Source: Cydia pomonella (lineage: Eukaryota > Arthropoda > Insecta > Lepidoptera > Tortricidae). Taken from it: a DNA stretch of 64,000 nt. The position numbers and the translations under genes were made by a program. The DNA is taken from assembly GCF_033807575.1 (NCBI RefSeq), contig NW_026907808.1, positions 62,001 to 126,000 on the forward strand, read 5' to 3'. Shown here in pieces: positions 60,401-64,000 of the stretch; positions within the stretch are counted from its first letter, which is position 1, and the number at the start of each line of letters is the position of its first letter. The notes below the pieces were generated by a model that made no database searches, was not told the origin of the DNA, and saw only the letters and a list, made by a program, of their open reading frames with translations.

Positions 60401-63400
60401 ATTGTATAATAATATATTCGGGACAGATACAGAAGTTTAGGTTTTTTATAATTTGTCTAAATTTTGTATCGGCATTGTATTTTACTTTTTATATGCATTT
60501 TGTAAAAAACGCAAGGTAAGAAATTAAACAAATATGTATGTGAAGTTTACTAAACATTTTTTACAGTTTACTGCTACAAACAAAATCGATAATAATGCGG
60601 AATCCGAGTCCTGCTGGACGGCTTTAGTATAAGTGTAAATATTGTAATTCATAATGTAAATAAATTTGCATCTGAAATGTATCTTTATTTTTTATTTCAT
60701 GTTAGATCCTTACTAAATCCCATTTTATAACAATCGGGTTGGGCTATTCATTTATTATCCAGTGAGATAAAATATATGGATAATAATCCCTCATATTTGA
60801 ACTTTCGACCCCCACCCCCACCTAAATTGTTTTACGTAATAAATTAACGCCCCATAGTAGTTTCATAAATCATAATAAAATAACCAACCCGACTGAATGC
60901 AATAATAATTATACAATTAATTGAAATTTTACCAAATTATAACAAAATAAAATCAACCTGTACTATGGTAACCCAGAATACCCGCCGGCTCCCTGGGGAG
61001 CCACCTAACGCTGTCAAAAAACGCTCGGATTTTGACGGTTTTACGCCATATCTGTCCGGGGCTCGAAAGGTTAATTAATATAGGCAATAAGGTCGTGTCT
61101 ACATATTTTTGGCACTTTTTCCGTATCGATATTTTCAGACGTGACTGCACATAGTTAAAGACCATCTGACTTCTATCTAATTTTATCTATAATCTAGAAG
61201 AGCGCCATCGACAATAAGGATGTTTTTTGTGTTTAAAATTATTTCACACCACGCACGAAATAAGGCACCAGAAACCGCAGTTATCTTCAGACACTATTTC
61301 TATTTGAGAAAACTGAAAGAACTATAAAGAGTAGCTAACTTGACCGTGACGTCATTGTTCTGTTTTTCATATAATCTCCATAGTAGCTAATCGTTTTGAC
61401 CGTTCGAAAAAAGAAACTGATTTGACCAGTTAGTCAACTACCCTATTCCGAGCTCGCAGCTTTCTTCTTCCTTCCCTTTTTGCCCTAGGTGTTGATTGAT
61501 TGATGGGTGCTGATTATTTCATTCATTTATTTATTCATGATTTCATGAACAATATAATAATTGTATTTGAATATAACTACTTACTGAAATTCCTTAAATC
61601 TAAGTTCTAAATCTAATAATTATATAATCTAACATGCAGAACAATATCAGACGTATTTATCTAAATTAATTACCAATTAACTATAAAACTATAATTATAA
61701 TTACCAATTAACTATATTAATATGATAGCTAACCTTGAGTTTGTCTCTCCTCGCCAAGATGGCGGCGAGTCGTCGCTCGATGTAGGCCTGGTCGTAGTGT
61801 CCTCCCTCCAGCAGCGAGCGAGCGAAGGTCTCCAGCTCCTCCACTCGCGCCACTCCCGACTCCAGCAGCTTGGCGAACTCTGCGTGCTTCCTGATCAGGG
61901 TTTCCACGGCTGCAATAAAAAGGAACACACTCGTTCAAGCGCTGGTGAACTAGCGGTAAGAGCGTTCGACTTGCAATCCGGAGGTCGCGAGTTCAAACCC
62001 CGGCTCGTACCAATGACTGTTTCGGAACTTATGTACGAAATATCTTTTGATATTCACCACTCGCTTTTCGGTGAAGGAAAAAATCGTGAGTAAACCGGAC
62101 TAATCCCAACAAGGCCTAGTTTATCCTCTAGGTTGGAAGGTCAGATGGCAGTCGCTTTCGTACAAACTAGTGCCTACGCCAAATCTTGGGATTAGTTGTC
62201 AAGAGGACCCCAAGCTCCCGTGAGCCGCGGCAAAATGCCGGGACAACGCAAGGAAGAAGATACTTATTCATACATAACAAAACTCTGTGAAGTTTTCTCT
62301 CTTTCTAACAAAGCAAATGTAAAACTAACGAATAGGGACCAATCAACGGCTTTTTGTAAACGTGGTAAAAAACTGCCTCCGACGGCAACCTCAGCAGCGT
62401 GAGGAGCCCTGCCCGCCTGCGTCGCGTCACAGGTCCCGCGCGCTGCCGGCCCTCAAATTAAAACTGAAATGAGAGTTTCGTACTCGTCCACTGTAATGGT
62501 CGAGTTAAGTTTTCGTATACCAAACGAATTGCGTACTTTTCATGTGCGGGCTCCCAACTCAACTTGAATATTTCTTTCGATACGCTGTAGTCTATAAAAA
62601 AAATTGTCAATCACGTGCCGCCGTGCTGCCATAGAAAAGACTAAAGATGGTCTCATCGGACGATCAGCGCTGGAAGTCGCCAGCAACAAGCTGAGATGAG
62701 GCCATTTCGTGACTCTTTACTCTCACTATGTTCTCTTTTATGTCTGTCTATTACTGTTTGTGTGTTTATGAATAAAACAAATTCTATTCTATTCTATTCT
62801 AAAGGGGCGCGGGGCGGGAGTGGCACGTTTTTGTCTACGAGATACGAGTACTTACCAATTTTCATTAATTATTTAGGTTTTATAGTAAAACAATATTATT
62901 TTTGATGACTCGTAGAAAAAGTATTGTAGTAGTAGTGATATAATCTAGCTTTTCAATCTCGTACCTTACTTAGGCAACTCAGCATCCTCGGCTGAAAAGC
63001 TCTCTATTATATCAAGATTGTATGTTGTGACGTAACGTGTAATGTGTATTGTTGTTGAGTTTATTCAATACCGTCTAGGTTCTCGCCGAGATCATCATTG
63101 TTCAGGAAAGCCTCCTTAGCTGCAAGCCAGTCTTCTGTCTGTCTCGCTTGCTCCTTCAGCAGCTGCAGCTGGTGCGCCTGAGACAAAACATTTACGTTAG
63201 TATAAATAATTGCATTTGGTAGTAAAACGACAAAACATGCTTTCATCATCACATCATTTGCTTACATTTGTTACATGTCATAAAATACCTGTGTGAGATG
63301 CTGTTCTCGCTGCAGCCAGGCCTGGTCGAGGGTCTGCGCCAGCTCCGTGAGCTTCTTCAGCTTCTCCGGGCTCTGTTCTTCGCGCTGCAGCGCCGCTATG

Positions 63401-63426
63401 CTCTTCTGGCGGTTGTCTATCTCCGT
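26041..63426 (-). CDS. kst: Beta-spectrin family protein, probably beta-heavy spectrin (karst), C-terminal 1,491 residues
   Basis: Exons, 5' to 3': 63289-63426, 63072-63177, 61734-61909, 58732-58859, 58188-58300, 57700-57773, 54388-54514, 53721-53895, 52540-52641, 52217-52327, 50509-50683, 46695-46883, 46101-46228, 45729-45868, 45237-45385, 43729-43937, 42377-42538, 42106-42254, 41713-41899, 41218-41353, 37600-37761, 37141-37245, 35713-35821, 34766-34932, 33869-34089, 33266-33411, 32203-32281, 31718-31806, 30809-31135, 26375-26459, 26041-26152. All are bounded by GT/AG and every junction keeps frame (4,476 nt in total). Family knowledge: beta spectrins cross-link actin under membranes with alpha spectrin, and beta-heavy acts at apical epithelial membranes. 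The assignment to beta-heavy rests on the PH sequence and the long tail; the actin-binding and SH3 parts would lie beyond 64000. The spectrin-family call is near certain, the heavy isoform likely. Confidence 0.85.
26520..26545. repeat. Poly-G run
   Basis: A run of about 18 Gs interrupts AT-rich intron sequence just upstream of kst exon 26375-26459. Such runs are prone to length error in sequencing. Confidence 0.7.
26751..27196. mobile_element. MITE with 26-bp terminal inverted repeats
   Basis: CCGTGGGCTGGTAAAACCCG at the left is mirrored by CGGGTTTTACAGCCCACGG at the right (one base of indel), continuing into GACAGATTT / AATCTGTC. The roughly 450-bp interior is non-coding. It lies in the large penultimate kst intron. 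Confidence 0.75.
27200..29200. other. kst intron, repeats only
   Basis: 27845-27970 is a copy of a short repeat also at 31861-31990 and 34638-34741 (blocks GACCGAATTTTTAGT, ACAACTAAGGTT and a diverged ACACATATTAAAGGT-like end). About 28973-29165 is a repeat with AAAAACTACTGAACGGATTT and (GTCT)n. Nothing coding recognised. Confidence 0.45.
29203..29620 (+). mobile_element. SINE copy 4 followed by a family A end fragment
   Basis: 29203-29516 is a somewhat decayed SINE of the 6724 family; the box B region is damaged (GGTTCAAAGCC, with the CCA end lost). 29530-29620 is only the right-hand end of family A (GGACATGACGAATCTATAAG plus the AGGGTTCCGT/ACGGAACCCT hairpin). Confidence 0.8.
29962..30665. 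mobile_element. Two adjacent MITEs, one carrying a truncated SINE
   Basis: 29962-30102 has termini AGAGTCCGTCTAAGCTAACT / AGTTAGTTTGGTCCGTCTCT. Next to it, 30104-30665 has diverged inverted ends (TACAGGATGGAAAAATTTAA side against TTTTCTTCCTCACTGTATGT side, sharing TTAAGTTAG...CA). Inside the second, an 80-bp piece of SINE tail at about 30312-30393 is flanked by the 12-bp duplication GTCGATATAGTT. Confidence 0.6.
32506..32880 (-). repeat. Interspersed element, family A, inverted copy
   Basis: Inverse of 11296-11862: it begins AGGGTTCCGTAGCCAAATGG and ends CGACTCGCACTTGGCCGCTT, with a C-run where family A has poly-G. An internal deletion shortens it. It is intronic in kst. Confidence 0.75.
33099..33380 (-). 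repeat. 93-bp tandem array over the 3' end of kst exon 33266-33411
   Basis: Three units (repeat marker CGACACTCCTGCGG at 33101, 33194, 33287). In kst sense each carries exon sequence (HRDSRAKRADQDRRSVDTQE) and the first two also carry the donor GATATAG|GTAACA. The unit is 31 codons, so the frame stays open through the array. The first, functional unit is diverged (HRDSQTKQADQ), while the two inner copies match closely. Confidence 0.9.
33869..34932 (-). CDS. kst: kst segment: PH domain (two exons)
   Basis: Exon 34766-34932 encodes GYLERKQESG, VRSWRSYYCVLCGQLLCFFR and ends AILN. Exon 33869-34089 encodes DYTKRAHVFRLACADGAEYL and RDWVAKLSFHAALPP. Together they form a complete pleckstrin-homology fold: the first strands end in the SYYCVL motif, and the C-terminal helix carries the invariant Trp (DWVAKL). 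In spectrins this domain binds phosphoinositides at the membrane. The second exon continues about 35 residues past the domain in a Pro-rich stretch. Confidence 0.93.
34638..34741 (+). repeat. Short interspersed repeat shared by three kst introns
   Basis: Copies at 27845-27970, 31861-31990 and here share GACCGAGTTTTTAGTAATCT-like, AACTGAGGTTTGA-like and ACACACATATTAAAGGT blocks, all on the plus strand. The 3' ends lie close to exons 31718-31806 and 34766-34932. No box A or B was recognised. Confidence 0.55.
34960..35520 (+). pseudogene. LINE C-terminal fragment in a kst intron
   Basis: The plus strand ends in a frame reading GSFRYAATKCWNNLPPPIRN and FKYNL, then stop (35213-35215). The pattern S-FRY-A...WN-LP..IR is typical of CR1/jockey LINE C-termini. 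An AT-rich 3' untranslated part follows. Confidence 0.75.
35713..37761 (-). CDS. kst: kst segment: linker between repeats and PH domain
   Basis: Three exons (37600-37761, 37141-37245, 35713-35821). The first encodes an Ala/Gln/Arg-rich charged helix (VEQAFKQQQESEQ, EVERIAELRRRD). The second is Ser/Ala/Pro-rich (VSTGSAASSSETLAPAP). The third is basic with likely phosphorylation sites (KTPKRTPSFTTRRRTQSFRR). Phases are 0, 0 and 1. The linker leads directly into the PH domain start GYLERK. Confidence 0.85.
35830..37140. other. kst intron, repeats only
   Basis: 35908-36020 is a copy of the short ACGCGCCGC/GCGTTCAAAAGG repeat. About 36628-36700 holds two direct copies of a 35-bp word (GCTGTTAGCGGTGGACATAT). 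The rest is AT-rich without recognised features. Confidence 0.5.
37859..38078. repeat. 22-bp minisatellite, 10 copies
   Basis: The unit GTTGCTTTTAACCCAGATAT plus CC is repeated ten times with only a few substitutions (GTTGC, GTTAC or GTTGA starts). It lies in the kst intron between exons 37600-37761 and 41218-41353. Confidence 0.93.
38700..40008 (+). mobile_element. mariner transposon, complete
   Basis: The element is 1,309 bp. The terminal inverted repeats of 31 bp begin CGAGGGTCATGCCAAAAGAA and differ at one position. It is flanked by the TA duplication expected of mariner (38698-38699 and 40009-40010). It carries an intact transposase. Confidence 0.97.
38884..39963 (+). CDS. mariner transposase
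   Basis: A 359-residue protein, close to the family's usual length of about 345. It cuts the transposon out and pastes it at TA sites. The N-terminal half has two helix-turn-helix regions (ATVFNWFAEFKRGR and RRITYAELERELGIG), followed by the mariner signature WVPHKLT. The catalytic triad is visible: D in LTGDETWLY, D in HHDNAAPH, and the third D in YSPDLAPCDFYLF, in the D34D arrangement of mariner. There are no stops or frameshifts, so the enzyme could be active. The 5' leader from the terminal repeat is 184 bp. The subfamily is not assigned. Confidence 0.95.
   Translation: MELTRRDFRVMIYYDFKKGLKPQECFELLVSTFGESACSRATVFNWFAEFKRGRETFEDEAKTGRPPTAVTQENVQAVEKNVRANRRITYAELERELGIGSAALQTIIHYHLALHKRCSRWVPHKLTDLQKDRRVDWCKFMIDKFDAGEKKNVYDILTGDETWLYNYDPETKRQSTVWCFEDEPTPTKCRRTRSTQKQMIASFFCKTGHIATIVLEDQRTVNSEWYVTVCAPRVLSAWCDKRPKSGTQHLLWHHDNAAPHTSARTLDYFSSKNVTILPHPPYSPDLAPCDFYLFPKIKEKLKGRRFENKEDALAAYNYEISEVSKEEWSSVFSKWFRRMEKCIRVHGDYFEKIDSCNKE
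41218..63426 (-). CDS. kst: kst segment: about nine spectrin repeats (20 exons)
   Basis: Twenty exons give 958 residues, about nine units of roughly 106 residues. They show the triple-helix signatures of spectrin: LLKKHLALEAEL, RRGHFAGAALEARARDL, KIQKHAAFESEL, LLARHKELGDEV, KAKHY-type starts and conserved Trp in helix A (EDWLAAKEAFL, TAWLDDVESQL, EWISEQ). Exon ends do not coincide with repeat ends. Four of these exons, or their introns, carry tandem or partial copies described separately. Introns hold MITEs, SINEs, LINEs and a mariner. A canonical helix-A Trp is not obvious at the start of exon 46695-46883 (LGSELAEAGGALAARRAAL), so that repeat may be degenerate. Confidence 0.88.
42046..42087 (-). 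repeat. Partial copy of kst exon 42106-42254 just past its donor
   Basis: In kst sense the donor GATG|GTATGT is followed within 20 bases by TGTAG and AGCGTGGACCCACGAGATGA, a 42-bp near-identical copy of the start of the same exon, acceptor AG included. It then ends in AGAATAG. It is not needed for the gene model. Confidence 0.85.
42295..42361 (-). repeat. Diverged partial copy of kst exon 42377-42538 just past its donor
   Basis: Fourteen bases after the donor CTGCT|GTGAGT begins a 67-bp copy of the exon's middle (CTAGAAGATGTCTCCGAAGC against CTAGAGGATGTCTCCGAAGC). By eye it is about 80 percent identical. The age shows that exon duplication at this kind of site is not only recent. Confidence 0.85.
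42725..43850 (-). repeat. 133-bp tandem array over the 3' end of kst exon 43729-43937
   Basis: Eight donors (GACAG|GTAACG) recur every 133 bp, with the marker TCGTTAC at 42791, 42924 and so on to 43722. Each unit is about 118 bp of exon 3' end plus 15 bp of intron start. Because 133 is not a multiple of three and GTAACG puts TAA in frame, only the first donor gives a normal protein. The two outermost units carry GGCCTGGAGG where the inner six have GGCCTGCAGG, so a mutated inner unit was amplified. Confidence 0.95.
44235..44402. repeat. Large foldback, 71-bp arms, 26-base loop
   Basis: Arms 44235-44305 and 44332-44402 are nearly perfect inverse copies (GATTATTTTTGCGCTACGAC and its inverse). 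The loop contains an A-run. It is probably a palindromic MITE or the product of an inverted duplication. It lies in the kst intron before exon 43729-43937. Confidence 0.9.
44410..45236. other. kst intron, AT-rich, no features seen
   Basis: No gene or recognised element. A repeat fragment on the other side of the foldback (44030-44160, with CGGCAACCCCGTTTCTCGCC and AGTGCTTTTCTCAAACT) is also found at 56316-56425. Confidence 0.4.
47487..50630 (-). repeat. 147-bp tandem array over kst exon 50509-50683
   Basis: The exon core occurs 22 times (marker CGCGGCGGCC every 147 bp from 47491 to 50578), apparently without differences. In kst sense a unit is about 120 bp of exon (HFAGAALEARARDL to RRDLLQ), the donor CTGCAG|GTGTGT and 27 bp ending CTGCTACAG. 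The 27 bp resemble the exon's own 5' part with deletions. There are 21 donors. The unit is 49 codons and stays open in the spectrin frame; the last copy breaks off after LAAALS at a stop. Splicing from any of the 21 donors to 46883 would keep the frame. Confidence 0.96.
50770..51420. other. kst intron, nothing recognised
   Basis: Mixed-composition sequence without gene or repeat that I can name. Confidence 0.35.
51427..51871. repeat. 57-bp tandem array, nearly 8 copies, open on both strands
   Basis: The unit (TAAGGTTAGGTTAGAACTGC start) repeats every 57 bp with scattered substitutions. Because 57 is 19 codons, frames stay open on both strands (LELRPLQKRNATRK on plus, TFLVAFLFCKG on minus). 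It is intronic in kst and has no start context or splice sites, so I treat it as a minisatellite. Confidence 0.92.
52861..53016. mobile_element. MITE, same family as 24055-24270
   Basis: Termini CTATACTCTGTCTTTAAGTA / TACCTAAAGATACAGAGTAT are inverse with one mismatch. The inner CTTAAGCCAGTTGAGGGTAG block matches the other copy. It lies about 70 bp from the 156-bp array. Confidence 0.75.
53085..53866 (-). repeat. 156-bp tandem array over the 3' end of kst exon 53721-53895
   Basis: Five units (CGCTTGACTG at 53097, 53253, 53409, 53565, 53721), apparently identical. In kst sense each carries about 143 bp of exon (from KRHTRLEQQ to DEAVKR), the donor AAGCG|GTGAGT and 13 bp in total of intron. 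Read-through gives TGA in the spectrin frame right after the first donor, so copies 2-5 can only act as intron or as decoy donors. Confidence 0.95.
54641..55132 (+). repeat. Interspersed element related to families A and B
   Basis: The left end CCGGTCAAATGCAAGT...GAGGGTTCCGTAC and the right end GGAACGGAACCCTAAAAA match the general plan of the other two families, while the interior is unrelated. No coding capacity. Confidence 0.55.
55434..57192. repeat. 163-bp direct repeats flanking the foldback element
   Basis: A unit containing CGCTCTGAGGGACACAAGGT, ACCTACCTGGGGAAACATGA and CCCCGCTTCGCGGGACTCC occurs at 55439 (partial), 55602 and again at 57137. The foldback element interrupts it between two units. 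Before insertion this was a short tandem array of unknown kind. Confidence 0.85.
55658..57020. mobile_element. Foldback transposon with tandem repeats in its arms
   Basis: The left arm begins AATTAATCGACATTCATGCC and the right arm is its inverse. Inside the arms a 97-bp unit (TTTTCGCAATTCTGCACAAT, CACAGTCGCTACTGTGCACA) is present about four times on the left (55784-56171) and about twice on the right. The middle (56220-56640) holds a fragment also seen at 44030-44160. It is flanked by an 8-9 bp duplication, GATTTTTTG, at 55649-55657 and 57021-57029. No transposase is visible, so it is non-autonomous. Confidence 0.85.
59232..61070. mobile_element. piggyBac-like non-autonomous element
   Basis: The 14-bp terminal inverted repeats CCTTTCGAGCCCCG are flanked by TTAA on both sides (59228-59231, 61071-61074), the target of piggyBac elements. 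A GC-rich word, CCGGCTCCCTGGGGAGCC or close variants, recurs near both ends and at about 59880. The interior carries a small spliced gene instead of a transposase. Confidence 0.75.
59962..60632 (+). CDS. Unrecognised 63-residue two-exon ORF inside the piggyBac-like element
   Basis: Exon 59962-60087 (MNGDQVQPPNLSVAYPVAVT start, ends GVQ) has the donor CAG|GTATGT. Exon 60567-60632 (acceptor TTTTTTACAG, FTATNKIDNNAESESCWTAL, stop) joins in phase 0. An acceptor-like TTTTAG just before the ATG and a strong donor at 59520 (ATAC|GTAAGTAT) suggest a leader exon. AATAAA follows near 60657. I do not recognise the protein. It could be a host gene picked up by the transposon, or chance. A rival exon-like frame (MPRPGFGHVWNKMN, from about 59801) ends at a donor near 59900 but does not join it in frame. 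Confidence 0.4.
61937..62262 (+). mobile_element. tRNA-derived SINE, copy 5
   Basis: It has a box A (CTAGCGGTAAGAGCG) and a box B (GTTCAAACCCC) and the usual body. The tRNA-like part reads GGTGAACTAGCGG, slightly diverged from other copies. It sits about 28 bp upstream (in kst sense) of kst exon 61734-61909, close to the branch-site region. Confidence 0.9.
62690..62805 (+). repeat. Retroposon 3' end with (ATTCT)n
   Basis: A stretch ending GTTTATGAATAAAAC followed by four ATTCT units looks like the 3' end of a LINE. No coding part is left. Confidence 0.45.
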
Positions 63427-63649
63427 CTAACACATACAAAACATTTATGTCACAATGTAGTTTAAATCTATATTTAAACAACAGATATTTATTCGTGACG
63501 ATCACGAAACATGTACGAACATGTACAGACAACAATGGAAAGGGATAAAACATAATTTAACTAATTTAAGTGCGAGTCAGAATTGCATCTCGACGTATAA
63601 AGGCTCCGCCACACTATGTCGCGGTGCAGCCGATGGATTTTTGCCGCGC

Positions 63650-63990
63650 GGGTATTGTGCCGGCATAAGCTAAATGAGTTGTCGAAGGAACTTGATATTG
63701 ACATATTCAATTGTAAAGTTCCTAATGTGAGGCATAGTCTGGTTGAGCGGTGTTTTATGTGAGCTTTCTTTCTCTGTATTATTATATGTATACTGTTTTT
63801 TTTTGTTTCTTTATTAAGTTTTCATTAGGCGATTAAATGCATTTTATTCATCAACTTAGTGCATTAGCGCCTCGATATGAACTTTAAAATATGCTTTATC
63901 AGCATTAACATCTGATATATTTTACTGTATGTTCTTTTTTCTTTCGAACTTTGAGACCTCAATTATTCTGGGCGCTAATGAACTAAGTGT
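63650..63990 (+). pseudogene. LINE C-terminal scrap and 3' untranslated region
   Basis: The plus strand reads HKLNELSKELDIDIFNC then NVRHSLVERCFM and a stop, resembling the last residues of jockey-like LINEs, followed by a T-rich 3' part. It lies upstream of the first kst exon seen here, in an intron or the 5' part of the gene. Confidence 0.55.
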
Positions 63991-64000
63991 TTCCGAACCT

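Larger units (their letters stand above)
59163..61157. mobile_element. MITE split by a piggyBac-like insertion
   Basis: The outer arms TAACTGTACGGTCACGTCTG / CAGACGTGACTGCACATAGTTA continue inward through GATATCGATACGGAAAAAG and its inverse for about 65 bp. They end where the inner element begins at a TTAA. Removing the inner element would leave a compact palindromic MITE. Confidence 0.8.

Overview
The window looks like a piece of lepidopteran (moth or butterfly) nuclear genome. The background is AT-rich. The coding exons are short, GC-rich and bounded by GT/AG. The DNA between them is packed with insect transposon debris: tRNA-derived SINEs, jockey/CR1/RTE-like LINEs, a LINE ORF1 with an FP-type C-terminal domain, mariner and piggyBac-like elements, and many short foldback elements. 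No prokaryotic features are present. Gene models were assembled by eye from splice-site and reading-frame continuity; no transcript or database search was available.

Layout. 1-2739 (-): 5' half of a non-LTR retrotransposon with an intact ORF1 and the endonuclease end of ORF2. 4647-9236 (+): a four-exon secreted protein resembling an insect odorant-binding protein, with transposons filling its introns. 13303-16760 (-): a three-exon gene for a 13-finger C2H2 zinc-finger protein. 22677-23357 (+): a three-exon gene for a small protein that I do not recognise. 26041-63426 (-): the 3' part of a giant beta-spectrin gene, most probably beta-heavy spectrin (karst, kst). It has 31 exons with consistent phases encoding 1,491 residues: about nine spectrin repeats, a linker, a PH domain and a long low-complexity tail. 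Its 5' part lies beyond 64000.

The most unusual feature is inside kst. Four exons (33.3, 43.7, 50.5 and 53.7 kb) are followed by tandem arrays, with periods of 93, 133, 147 and 156 bp. Each unit holds the 3' end of the exon, its 5' splice site and about 13-27 bp of what follows. Two more exons (42.1 and 42.4 kb) have single diverged partial exon copies about 14-20 bp past their donors. The 147-bp array has 21 donors and stays open in the spectrin frame. The others place an in-frame stop or a premature donor after the first copy.

Other notable structures: an almost undamaged mariner inside an otherwise open LINE reading frame (38.3-41.0 kb); a piggyBac-like element carrying a small two-exon gene and itself nested in a MITE (59.2-61.2 kb); a foldback element with unequal tandem repeats in its arms, inserted into a 163-bp direct repeat (55.4-57.2 kb); and a rearranged inverted repeat at 12.8-13.2 kb.
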